Shown piece after piece: positions 8,882 to 16,846 of a stretch of DNA of 61,620 nt. The stretch is from Minisyncoccota bacterium (GTDB lineage Bacteria > Patescibacteriota > Microgenomatia > UBA1400 > PJMF01), in assembly GCA_003173865.1 (NCBI GenBank), contig PJMF01000009.1:1-61620 (forward strand), written 5' to 3'. A program made the translations under genes and the position numbers. Below the pieces are notes generated by a model that saw only the letters and a program-made list of their open reading frames with translations, did no database searches and was not told where the DNA came from. Every line of letters starts with the position of its first letter. Within the stretch, counting starts at the first letter, position 1.

Positions 8882-9186
8882 AAAAAACTTCTTCCTCTAC
8901 ATCCACCGCCACTTTACTCCCCGCAAATAGTCTGTTTGCCGGATACACATTGCAAGATAAAGGTGGCTACATTACTCAAGAATTTCAAGACTTTGGGTAT
9001 CGTTTAGCGCTAGCTTTAGATGACAAAAGTCATGTCAGTTTATACATAAGGTTAGCGAAGAAAGAGCCTCGCATATTACTTGAAAGAGCTCTCAGTTTTG
9101 TTACTGATTCCAAAACAGTCAAAAGTAAAGCAAAATTATTTATGTGGAAGTTGAAGCAAATAAAAATGGAAAAAAAAGCCGCATGA
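8878..9186 (+). CDS. Hypothetical protein between pth and GH3
   Basis: 102 aa, not recognised. It has a Ser/Thr-rich start, a central region (GGYITQEFQDFGYRLALAL, then SHVSLYIRLAKKEPR) and a basic tail. No signal peptide or membrane segment is visible. It overlaps both neighbours by four bases (ATGA at each end), which is strong evidence that it is a translated gene in the operon. The amphipathic central part may be a small alpha/beta domain; no function can be assigned. Confidence 0.65.
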   Translation: MKKTSSSTSTATLLPANSLFAGYTLQDKGGYITQEFQDFGYRLALALDDKSHVSLYIRLAKKEPRILLERALSFVTDSKTVKSKAKLFMWKLKQIKMEKKAA

Positions 9187-10319
9187 AAATCGGTACAGTA
9201 CTTTTCATTCTTGTGTTACTTATTACAGCAGTTGGATTGGGATGGGCGAAGTATCACTATACGAGTGCTACTCCGGCAGTTATTAATTCTCCAAAACCAA
9301 CTGCGCAATTGATTACGTCTCCACCAACTAACAAAATCACACTTTCTCCTAAACAAAAAATTGCTCAAATGATCGCGCTGCCAGTGCGAGTTTCAAGGAA
9401 TAGTGCAACGGTTTCCGCATCTTTAAACACAGTCATACAAAATGATCCAGGTTTTGTGATTCTTTTTGGTAATAAAATTTCTGCGAGTGCCGCCGCGCAA
9501 GTTATTCACTCTATTTCTTCGCAATCGGCTGCGCCGATTGCTCCAGTGTTTGGAGTTGATCATGAAGGGGGAACAGTCCAACGATTAACTGGAAAAGGTT
9601 TTACCACTTTACCTAATTGGCAAACACTTTGTGCCAAAACATCTGAAGAAAAACAACAGCTCTTCACAAAATCGGCAGCAGAACTTGCCCAAGTAGGAAT
9701 ACAGATTGTCTTTGGACCTGTGGTAGATGTGGCAACAGACAATCATGTATTACAGAACAGAATTTGTAGTGACGATCCTGCAACAGTAGAAACAAATGCA
9801 AGACTTTGGTTGCAAATATTTAGTAACGCCGGAATTACTTCTGTGATTAAACATTACCCAGGAATTGGTTCAAGTACAAAAGATTTGCATAAAGAATTTG
9901 AAGCATTACATGTTTCACCAGCAGAAACCGCTGTGTTCACTCATCTTCTCAAAGAATTTCCACATGCGGCAGTGATGATTTCTCATGCAGGTGTCACGGA
10001 GAAAAATCCTGACACACCGTGTTCTTTGAGCAGCTCCTGTATTGCGGAACTGCGCACAGCAGCTCCCGACGCGCTTGTTTTTAGTGACGCAATTCAAATG
10101 TTAACAACGCAAACGAAAAGTGCGTCAACGCTGAGCGATCTTGCAACTCAGGCAATTCTTGCGGGAAATGATGTCATTGTTTTTGATACAAGTATTACGC
10201 AGTCTCAACTCGCTGATCTCCAAGCACAGTTAGTGATGGCATATCAAAATAATGTTACTTTCCAAAAGCGAGTAGATGAAAGTGTGCAAAAAATTATTAA
10301 GAAAAAACAAACACCATGA
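9183..10319 (+). CDS. Membrane-anchored glycoside hydrolase family 3 (NagZ-like)
   Basis: 378 aa from ATG 9183, which overlaps the previous stop. A single N-terminal hydrophobic segment (about residues 3-22) is followed by a Pro/Thr linker, so the enzyme is exported and anchored. GH3 motifs are GVDHEGGTVQRL, KHYPGIGSSTKDLHKE (which keeps the Asp-X-His dyad used as acid/base by NagZ enzymes) and FSDAIQM with the probable nucleophile Asp. It likely removes N-acetylglucosamine from peptidoglycan fragments outside the cell. The usual KHFPGHG is changed to KHYPGIG. Its neighbours fit envelope metabolism. Confidence 0.88.
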   Translation: MKIGTVLFILVLLITAVGLGWAKYHYTSATPAVINSPKPTAQLITSPPTNKITLSPKQKIAQMIALPVRVSRNSATVSASLNTVIQNDPGFVILFGNKISASAAAQVIHSISSQSAAPIAPVFGVDHEGGTVQRLTGKGFTTLPNWQTLCAKTSEEKQQLFTKSAAELAQVGIQIVFGPVVDVATDNHVLQNRICSDDPATVETNARLWLQIFSNAGITSVIKHYPGIGSSTKDLHKEFEALHVSPAETAVFTHLLKEFPHAAVMISHAGVTEKNPDTPCSLSSSCIAELRTAAPDALVFSDAIQMLTTQTKSASTLSDLATQAILAGNDVIVFDTSITQSQLADLQAQLVMAYQNNVTFQKRVDESVQKIIKKKQTP

Positions 10320-10846
10320 TTATCTTTCATCTTTTAATACCTCTTCTTTACAGCTTATTTTTTTGGCCTATTTTTCGCGACCCAGTCCTTCTCACTGAGT
10401 TCACGATTGGTGTGTATATCGGTTTCCTCATTTTCTTTTTGGATCGTTTTTTACATGTTTTTTTCCTTGAACCAGAAGCAGAGCTGAGTAAAATAGTCCG
10501 TGAGCTTTGGCGAAATAAACAAGTGACAAAAGTAGTCAAAGCGGTGGTGATCGGCAGAAATTTACAAGAACGTTTAATTACGCGGTCTGTCTTTTTTTTG
10601 ATTGCGTATGTTGCCACAGCGATTTTTATATTAACTTCAACAGGGAGTGTCTTAGGAATGGGAGTAGTGCTTGGAATTGGTTTACATTATTGTTTTGATC
10701 TAATTCGTTACAGCCGAAACGCTGAACTTTTTCGCAAACACTTTTTTTGGCAGCTTAAAAAAGGATTGGCAGACAGGGAAATTTTAGCTGTAGTAACTGC
10801 TTTTTGTATCTTTTTTATTATTTTGTCTTTGTTAGTACTGAGGTAA
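10316..10846 (+). CDS. Hypothetical multi-pass membrane protein
   Basis: 176 aa. Hydrophobic segments lie near residues 1-17, 27-50, 92-125 and 155-175, with a charged cytoplasmic-looking stretch (EAELSKIVRELWRNKQVTK) between them. The ATG overlaps the GH3 stop in an ATGA. I do not recognise the family. Its position between an exported glycosidase and lgt suggests an envelope role, but this is context only. Confidence 0.65.
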   Translation: MIIFHLLIPLLYSLFFWPIFRDPVLLTEFTIGVYIGFLIFFLDRFLHVFFLEPEAELSKIVRELWRNKQVTKVVKAVVIGRNLQERLITRSVFFLIAYVATAIFILTSTGSVLGMGVVLGIGLHYCFDLIRYSRNAELFRKHFFWQLKKGLADREILAVVTAFCIFFIILSLLVLR

Positions 10847-10857
10847 AAAGGATACTC

Positions 10858-11643
10858 ATGTTTCAAGTTGGTCCGTTCACCTTTCATCTTTATGGGTTGT
10901 GCATTGGGGCGGCGATTTGGGTGAGTTTATGGTTGATTGAGGCGCGCGCGCAGCGCGCGCATATTCACTTTGCTGAGTTATGGCCGCTGATCATTTGGAT
11001 GTTTATTGGTGCTGTTGCCGGAGCTCGAATTCATCATTTAATTACTGACTTTTCACTTTACCAAGATCGTTGGATCGATATGTTAAAGATTTGGCAGGGG
11101 GGTCTGAGTATCATAGGTGCTGTAATTGGTGCCGGTATTTTTGCTCTCGTGTGGTTAAAACTTCATCCACACTTTAAAATTTCCTTTTGGACAATTGCAG
11201 ATTTATCAGTATTTGGTTTGCCATTTGGACAAGCCTTAGGAAGATTAGGAAATTTCTTCAATCAAGAACTCTACGGCTTGCCAACTCAATTACCGTGGGG
11301 AATATATATTGATCCGACGCATCGCGTTGCGCCGTATTTACACGCGCAGTTTTTTCATCCACTTTTTGCGTATGAAATGATCTTCACTGTAACTTTTGGA
11401 ATTGCGTTATGGACCTACGATCGTTACATCGGATCAAAAAAAACCATGCTTGGAACTGGGCAATATTTTTTACTGTATGCATTTTACTACTCATTCATTA
11501 GGTTTTTACTTGATTTTATTCGAATTGATAAATCAATGTTTTTTTACACTGGTTTAGGAAAAAATCAAGTTTTTCTTTTGATTGTTATGGTCATTTTGGT
11601 TACATTTTTGATAAAGAAAAAAGCACAATGCACAACTACTTAA
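10858..11643 (+). CDS. lgt: Prolipoprotein diacylglyceryl transferase
   Basis: 261 aa from ATG 10858, preceded by AAAAGGA six bases upstream; the track start 10804 would overlap the previous gene. The Lgt signature GQALGRLGNFFNQELYG is complete, including the essential Arg and Asn residues, and about seven hydrophobic segments are present. Lgt attaches diacylglycerol to the lipobox cysteine of prolipoproteins. The next gene encodes a lipoprotein with a lipobox, a sensible pairing. The coding sequence holds a pure GC hairpin (10942-10960). Confidence 0.93.
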   Translation: MFQVGPFTFHLYGLCIGAAIWVSLWLIEARAQRAHIHFAELWPLIIWMFIGAVAGARIHHLITDFSLYQDRWIDMLKIWQGGLSIIGAVIGAGIFALVWLKLHPHFKISFWTIADLSVFGLPFGQALGRLGNFFNQELYGLPTQLPWGIYIDPTHRVAPYLHAQFFHPLFAYEMIFTVTFGIALWTYDRYIGSKKTMLGTGQYFLLYAFYYSFIRFLLDFIRIDKSMFFYTGLGKNQVFLLIVMVILVTFLIKKKAQCTTT

Positions 11644-12110
11644 AAACTGTTTTGGTATTTTCTTTCTGTTCCGTATTTCTAAGTGGTTGTATTAGTCAAC
11701 ATATAAATGGCATACAAACGACCGAGTTTCATGATCACCAAAAAGTTACTGCGAAGCTGCATGATCAAACTTTAACGCTCGAAGTAGTGAATACTCCACA
11801 GAGTATGGCTCAGGGTTTAAGTAATCGCACTGAGATTGGGTGTGATGGGATGTTGTTTCTACTTGGAAATCACGGTACGCCACGTTTTTGGATGAGAGAG
11901 ATGTTGTTTGATTTAGATTTTATTTGGCTAAAAGATGACACAGTCACGGATATTACACTTGATGCAAAAAAACCAGTTTCTTTTCAAGATCCGTTGCAAA
12001 TTTATTCGCCAACTGCTCCAGCCAACATGGTGTTAGAAGTAAATGCAGGGAAAGTTGCTGAGTGGAGAGTTCAAAAAGGAGATGTGCTCACGTTTACTTC
12101 TGAGCATTGA
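11628..12110 (+). CDS. DUF192-family lipoprotein
   Basis: 160 aa. The signal peptide ends in the lipobox LSGC at about residue 21, so the protein should be lipidated by the adjacent Lgt. The rest is a DUF192 domain: LTLEVVNTPQSMAQGLSNRTE, then GMLFLL, FWMREMLFDLDFIWL and the closing APANMVLEVNAGKV. DUF192 proteins are small secreted beta-barrel-like proteins of unknown biochemical role. The start overlaps lgt by 16 bases and the end overlaps the convergent membrane protein gene by 17 bases. Confidence 0.87.
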   Translation: MHNYLKTVLVFSFCSVFLSGCISQHINGIQTTEFHDHQKVTAKLHDQTLTLEVVNTPQSMAQGLSNRTEIGCDGMLFLLGNHGTPRFWMREMLFDLDFIWLKDDTVTDITLDAKKPVSFQDPLQIYSPTAPANMVLEVNAGKVAEWRVQKGDVLTFTSEH

Positions 12111-12978
12111 CCGGTGCATACAAACTTACTGGACTTGGACTGACTAGAGGTTTACGTTTGATGTTGTGAGGGAGTAAAGCTGCTACAGCAACCATAATCA
12201 ATGCTCCGGTGAAGAGCCACCCAAAAACCCAGCCAAAAATACTAATAATCACAGGTCCAGTTATCTCTTGAGATTTTGGTGAGGGCGTTATATTCAGTAA
12301 GCGCTCAAAAATAAGACCTCTCATGGTGACAAAAAAGCTCCCAAACACACTACCAATTAAAAATAAAATTAATGACTTAGCAAGTTGTACATTAAAGTCG
12401 AGATTTATATTTGGTAGTTTATTCGTGACGATGATAATAAAAAGGAAGTAGAGGAAATAAGGAATGTATGTCGCTGTAAAAACTTTCCATTCGTGATCAC
12501 TGACGAGCGTTTTACTTGCGCCAAAGTGAAACTGTTTTTTATCTTTTAAGTAAATTCGCAACCAACCAAAGTATCCGAACCAGATAGAAAAGATTATCCC
12601 GGGAACAAAAAATAATAAAAATCCGCCCACGATAAGTAAGAAAAAGCACACTTGTTCAACGACGAATCTTCCTAGCAGAGCATACGCTTCTTGATAGAGT
12701 TTGGGGTAAGAAATGCGTTTGTTTCGGTCTCGAAAGATCAATGCGTACAGTAAAGCGTGGAGTCCTCCGAAAAGAATAGCGTAAGGGAGTATGATAAGTG
12801 TTCCGAGCAAGTGATATTCTTTAGCTGTAGGAAAAATCCGGAAGAAAAATATGTAGGCTACTTGGATAATCAAAATCGGCGCTAAAAAATAAATATACTT
12901 GGGGAGAACTTTTACCCAAGTTTGATAAGTGAGTCCGTATAGCTCACTCAAGCTAAAGAATTTTGATTTAGTTTTCAT
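12094..12978 (-). CDS. Multi-pass membrane protein, GDPD-membrane-domain-like
   Basis: 294 aa with about six hydrophobic segments. The segment GFLLFFVPGIIFSIWFGYFGW, followed by a charged turn and SKTLVSDHEWKVF, resembles the 'glycerophosphoryl diester phosphodiesterase membrane domain' / DUF975 class of integral proteins, which lack a known enzyme activity. A GAAAGAGG ribosome binding site lies about 10 bases upstream and a TATAAT box about 27 bases upstream, so unlike many neighbours this gene has a conventional leader. Function unknown. Confidence 0.7.
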   Translation of the reverse strand: MKTKSKFFSLSELYGLTYQTWVKVLPKYIYFLAPILIIQVAYIFFFRIFPTAKEYHLLGTLIILPYAILFGGLHALLYALIFRDRNKRISYPKLYQEAYALLGRFVVEQVCFFLLIVGGFLLFFVPGIIFSIWFGYFGWLRIYLKDKKQFHFGASKTLVSDHEWKVFTATYIPYFLYFLFIIIVTNKLPNINLDFNVQLAKSLILFLIGSVFGSFFVTMRGLIFERLLNITPSPKSQEITGPVIISIFGWVFGWLFTGALIMVAVAALLPHNIKRKPLVSPSPVSLYAPVNAQK

Positions 12979-13070
12979 GTTCTTGGCCTCTTTCCAGGCT
13001 AAGGGATTATATCATGATGAGTTGCTACAATGGATACGTGCTCCAAGATTAAACATGATAAGATTATTAC

Positions 13071-13709
13071 ATGTCTGATCCTGCTCAAGACGCACAGGTC
13101 GTACCAGCCGCAGCACCTGCAGTCGTACACTCAAATAAGCATGTGTTAAAAGTGTTGCGTCGCTCGATTGGGGGAAAACGTGCCAATGATGACACGGCTC
13201 TGCCCCAAATTGATCGTGCACAAATCAGATCTCTACTCGCTGAAAATACTGAACTGACCTCTCTAGCCTCATCTTTACCAACAGCAGTGCAGTCGATTCA
13301 AGACACTTCATATGTTCCTTCTGGTGGAGGAAGATCAGGCGCACCAAAAGAGACTCCTCAAGCAAATTTTTCAATTGAAAAAACACAAGTTGATGCGGTT
13401 CCTGGAGTGCAGTATATCGAAAACGAACCACAAGTGGAACTTTCTCCGGAAGTTGAGTCGTTTATTACAAGTATTGAAAATCACCAAGAGCAACTCCCAG
13501 CAGAAATTGTTATCGCGGATAAAACAGACATTCTTCCTGAACCGAAGTATGTCGCAACTCCCGTCATTATGTTACCCATTACTCCCGAACAAGAAAAAGA
13601 AGGCGAACGCAAAGATCCTACTTTCAGTTTGCGCTGGCTGATAGAATTTAGTCGTAAAATCATGAAAACTTTTGCGGGGAAAGTGATTTATCGTCATGTT
13701 ACCAGCTAA
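13071..13709 (+). CDS. Hypothetical low-complexity protein preceding the HerA/VirB4-like ATPase
   Basis: 212 aa, not recognised. The first 170 residues are Ala/Pro/Glu/Gln-rich and look disordered. The C-terminal 40 residues (LRWLIEFSRKIMKTFAGKVIYRHV) could form an amphipathic or membrane-associated helix. It overlaps the start of the large ATPase gene by 14 bases, so the two are co-expressed and probably partners. A TAAGAT box ends six bases before the ATG, another probable leaderless start. Confidence 0.65.
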   Translation: MSDPAQDAQVVPAAAPAVVHSNKHVLKVLRRSIGGKRANDDTALPQIDRAQIRSLLAENTELTSLASSLPTAVQSIQDTSYVPSGGGRSGAPKETPQANFSIEKTQVDAVPGVQYIENEPQVELSPEVESFITSIENHQEQLPAEIVIADKTDILPEPKYVATPVIMLPITPEQEKEGERKDPTFSLRWLIEFSRKIMKTFAGKVIYRHVTS

Positions 13710-16065
13710 TATTGCTACTACACTTACTTCTACACCTAGTGTTGATGTGTTGCTAAATCAAGCAATTAGTATTGTATTTTCTTTGTTTTTTTTACTTCTC
13801 TTTTTGATTTTAGTAGCAGTTTTTTCCTACATGCTTTTTCAGTGGTTTAAGTATAAAGATCGTGAATCTTACGCACTGGACTTTGTGAGTTTACTGGTTC
13901 GTCTGCCCAAAGAAAATGAAATTAAGATTGATGCAGCGGAGCAAATGTTTGCCTCACTGTATTCTGTGAAACACGATGGCTGGTTCCATTGGCTCAAGCC
14001 AGAAGATCTTTTTTCTTTTGAGATTGTCGCGCTGAAAGAAGATCTGGCTTTTTACATTAACTGTCCGCGCAATATTCGCGACTTAGTAGAAAAACAAGTG
14101 CATGGAGCTTATCCGGGTGCAGATATTCGGGAAGCAGATGAAGTCAACATTTTTTCGGAAAAAGGGCGAGTGGCTTTTGCCGCATTGCGTTTAGAACATG
14201 CAAATTATTTTCCGCTCAAAAATTATAAAGAACTCCCGACTGATGGGCTCTCATTGATCACTTCGGCTATGTCAAAAATGGGTGACGGTGAAGGTGCCAT
14301 TTTACAAATTTTGATTCAACCGGAAAATCGAAAGTGGCAAAACAAAGGCTATTCTTACATGCAAAGTGAAAAGAAGCGCGAAGCCGATCCAGAAAAAGCC
14401 ACCTACAAGCACGATCCGAAAAAAATGGAGGGCATCGACAATAAAATCAATAAACCGGGATTTCGCGTTTCAATTAGAGTGGTGGTGTCATCCCCAAGTG
14501 CACAACTCGCACAATCACATCTCAATAACATTGTGGGCGCGTTTGCGCAGTTTAGTTCATCGCAAAATAACTTCACACGCACGATGTTATTTTTCAAACA
14601 TCTTTTCATGATTGATTTTATTTATCGTTACATGCCGATTATCAAGCGTGGTACGATGATTTTAAGTTCGGAAGAACTCGCGACGATTTTTCACTTCCCA
14701 AATAAAACTGTTGAGACGCACCACGTCCGCTGGCTCAACGCTAAAAGTGCACCTGCTCCATCAAGTATTCCGAATGAAGGGTTGCGCATTGGAAAATCAA
14801 TCTATCGTGGTCAAGAGCGCGAAATTTTTATGAGTTTAGAAGATCGGCGACGGCACATGTATATCATTGGAAAAACTGGTACCGGTAAATCTGAATTTCT
14901 TAAAGAAATGATCCTGCAAGATATCGAGGCTGGGCGGGGAGTCTGCGCAATTGATCCGCATGGCGAGTTTGTAGAGGATATTTTGCAGTTGATGCCACCT
15001 GAACGTGCCGAAGACGTCATTTACTTTAATCCCTCTGACCTTGATCGCCCCATGGGTATGAATATGATGGAAGCGGACACCGAAGAGCAGCAACACTTTG
15101 TGGTGAACTCAGTAATTAGCTTGATGTATAAGCTGTATGACCCGCATAAAACCGGTATTATTGGTCCTCGTTTTGAACACGCAATTCGCAACGCCATGTT
15201 AACGATTATGACGAAAAAAGGCGCGACGTTCATTGAAATGGTGCGCATTTTGACAGATCCAAAGTACGTTGATGAGTTGCTCCCATACGTGAAAGACCCG
15301 ATTGTAAAGCGCTACTGGACTGACCAAATTGCCCAAACCGCAGACTTCCATAAATCTGAAGTGTTGGACTACATTGTTTCGAAATTCGGTAAATTTATCA
15401 CTAATAAAACAATGCGTAACATTATTGGTCAATCTGAAAGTGCGTTTAACATGCGCAAGGTGATGGATGAAAAAAAGATTTTTTTGGCGAATTTATCAAA
15501 AGGTGTACTTGGAGAAGAAGATGCGAAGTTTTTAGGCTTGATCTTGGTGCCAAAGGTACTTACTGCGGCGATGAGTCGTCAAGATATTCCGATGGATCAA
15601 CGTCAGGATTTTTTCCTCTATGTTGACGAGTTTCAAAACTACGCGACAGAAGACTTTGCGGTTATTCTTTCGGAAGCTCGTAAGTATCGTTTAAATCTGA
15701 TTGTGGCGAACCAGTTTGTGAGTCAAATTGATGAGGATGTGAAGAATGCCGTGTTCGGTAACGTGGGTACGATGGTATCGTTTCGCGTTGGTGTGCCGGA
15801 TGCAAACTTTTTGCAACATGAGTTTTCACCGACGTTTAATGAGCATGACCTCACAAATATTGAAAAGTACCACGTTTATATTAAGACGATCGTCAAAAAT
15901 GAACCTGTGCCGCCATTTAGTATGTCGCTAGAAAAAGATATGGATGCAATTAAGGCGCGGATGAATCCGCGTTTAGCTGAGATGCTGCGCCAGTTATCGC
16001 GCCTGAAGTTCGGTCGCGATCGCGCGGATGTGGAAGCTGAAATGACAGTGAGAGCGAAGTTGTAG
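13696..16065 (+). CDS. HerA/VirB4/TraD-like conjugative-type ATPase
   Basis: 789 aa. Residues 22-52 form a membrane segment, a soluble domain of about 340 residues follows, and the RecA-like motor begins at HMYIIGKTGTGKSEFL (Walker A GKTGTGKS) followed by CAIDPHGEF. A Walker B-like segment FFLYVDEFQNY and the arginine/sensor region FRVGVPDANF are present. These fit the DUF87/TraG/VirB4-type 'type IV secretory system conjugative DNA transfer' family, which is widespread as a chromosomal gene in CPR genomes. No relaxase or other T4SS parts are present here, so a role in DNA uptake, pili or secretion is open. A perfect palindromic terminator follows. Confidence 0.82.
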   Translation: MLPANIATTLTSTPSVDVLLNQAISIVFSLFFLLLFLILVAVFSYMLFQWFKYKDRESYALDFVSLLVRLPKENEIKIDAAEQMFASLYSVKHDGWFHWLKPEDLFSFEIVALKEDLAFYINCPRNIRDLVEKQVHGAYPGADIREADEVNIFSEKGRVAFAALRLEHANYFPLKNYKELPTDGLSLITSAMSKMGDGEGAILQILIQPENRKWQNKGYSYMQSEKKREADPEKATYKHDPKKMEGIDNKINKPGFRVSIRVVVSSPSAQLAQSHLNNIVGAFAQFSSSQNNFTRTMLFFKHLFMIDFIYRYMPIIKRGTMILSSEELATIFHFPNKTVETHHVRWLNAKSAPAPSSIPNEGLRIGKSIYRGQEREIFMSLEDRRRHMYIIGKTGTGKSEFLKEMILQDIEAGRGVCAIDPHGEFVEDILQLMPPERAEDVIYFNPSDLDRPMGMNMMEADTEEQQHFVVNSVISLMYKLYDPHKTGIIGPRFEHAIRNAMLTIMTKKGATFIEMVRILTDPKYVDELLPYVKDPIVKRYWTDQIAQTADFHKSEVLDYIVSKFGKFITNKTMRNIIGQSESAFNMRKVMDEKKIFLANLSKGVLGEEDAKFLGLILVPKVLTAAMSRQDIPMDQRQDFFLYVDEFQNYATEDFAVILSEARKYRLNLIVANQFVSQIDEDVKNAVFGNVGTMVSFRVGVPDANFLQHEFSPTFNEHDLTNIEKYHVYIKTIVKNEPVPPFSMSLEKDMDAIKARMNPRLAEMLRQLSRLKFGRDRADVEAEMTVRAKL

Positions 16066-16069
16066 TCCG

Positions 16070-16092
16070 AATGACGTGTACACGTCATTTTT
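16070..16092 (+). terminator. Intrinsic terminator after the ATPase gene
   Basis: AATGACGTGTACACGTCATT is a perfect 20-base palindrome directly followed by Ts, starting five bases after the ATPase stop. It could also act on the minus strand. Confidence 0.75.
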
Positions 16093-16408
16093 AATGTTTT
16101 CCAAATCGCCCCTCATAATCCTTTACAACCTGCTGACAGTACATATAGCGGGCGGTTTCGACGGCTTTTTCTGGGAGCGAGATATTTCCGCTTTGTGTGC
16201 TCTCGGTTTGAGCCCCTAAGACTTGGGTGAATTTTTGTGCTTGCGGAAGTAACTGCGTTGCGGTTGCCAGACCCTGATTTGCCATTGGCTGCAGATTTTC
16301 TGCGTTTAGATTGGATGGAAGTGGCAGTGTATGACTTTTCCAAAGATACACACCAGCCGCAATGCCACCGACTACAAGTAACAAAAATAAAGATTTAATC
16401 AATTTCAT
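16091..16408 (-). CDS. Small single-pass membrane protein
   Basis: 105 aa from ATG 16408 (MKLIKSLFLLLVVGGIAAGVYLW). An N-terminal anchor or signal sequence is followed by a Gln/Ala-rich extracytoplasmic region and a C-terminal part with YMYCQQVVKDYEGRFGKH. I do not recognise it. The track start at 16444 would overlap the next gene; a TATCCT box lies seven bases before ATG 16408. The 3' end touches the palindromic terminator. Confidence 0.6.
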   Translation of the reverse strand: MKLIKSLFLLLVVGGIAAGVYLWKSHTLPLPSNLNAENLQPMANQGLATATQLLPQAQKFTQVLGAQTESTQSGNISLPEKAVETARYMYCQQVVKDYEGRFGKH

Positions 16409-16437
16409 CCATCTAAGGATAGAGCAGAACAAAAAAA

Positions 16438-16704
16438 TTAGCAAACAATTTTTTTACGCACTGACTGCAAACGAATACGATTATATGTTTTGATTTCACC
16501 TGTTTTGTCATTGCGAATACTGACAGAAAAAGTGGTGGGGTCAATTTCGTCTGTCCATTCAAGCAATTTCTCGATCTGAAAAAATTCTTCCCAGAAAATT
16601 TGGTCGTCAGGATCATGAATATCGAAAAACTCGAGTTGATCTAAGTCATCAATTAAATCGAGCAACTCATCTATCTGGACTTTTTTGTTTGATGATTTAG
16701 ACAT
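16438..16704 (-). CDS. Hypothetical small acidic protein
   Basis: 88 aa, strongly acidic in the first half (LLDLIDDLDQLEFFDIHDPDD), then a short strand-like part (TFSVSIRNDKTGEIKTYNRIRLQS) and a basic end. No membrane segment or known motif is visible. It starts eight bases after the tRNA-Ile gene on the same strand, so it may be co-transcribed with the tRNA. Function unknown. Confidence 0.55.
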   Translation of the reverse strand: MSKSSNKKVQIDELLDLIDDLDQLEFFDIHDPDDQIFWEEFFQIEKLLEWTDEIDPTTFSVSIRNDKTGEIKTYNRIRLQSVRKKIVC

Positions 16705-16711
16705 GGTGTTG

Positions 16712-16785
16712 TGCGCATACCAGGACTCGAACCTGGAACCCTCAAGGTATAAGCTTGATGCTCTAACCGATTGAGCTATACGCGC
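16712..16785 (-). tRNA. tRNA-Ile with anticodon UAU
   Basis: A complete cloverleaf on the minus strand: acceptor GCGCGTA/TATGCGC (one G-T pair), D stem GCTC/GAGC, anticodon stem TCAAG/CTTGA with loop CTTATAC, and T arm CCAGG-TTCGAGT-CCTGG. The anticodon is UAU, which reads AUA. No CCA is encoded after discriminator A. A TATAAT box lies upstream at 16816-16821. Most bacteria read AUA with a lysidine-modified CAU tRNA, so this is an alternative solution. Confidence 0.9.
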
Positions 16786-16846
16786 TTATAAACTTATAAA
16801 AGCTTTATGCAAAGCATTATACAAGGGGAAATCCTATTTTCTACAT

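Noticed and set aside
10942-10960. GC hairpin as an intrinsic terminator
   Set aside because: It lies inside lgt, is not followed by Ts and the reading frame continues.
13696-16065. Integrated conjugative element around the VirB4/HerA-like ATPase
   Set aside because: No relaxase, other VirB genes, integrase or att repeats nearby; this ATPase is commonly chromosomal in CPR.
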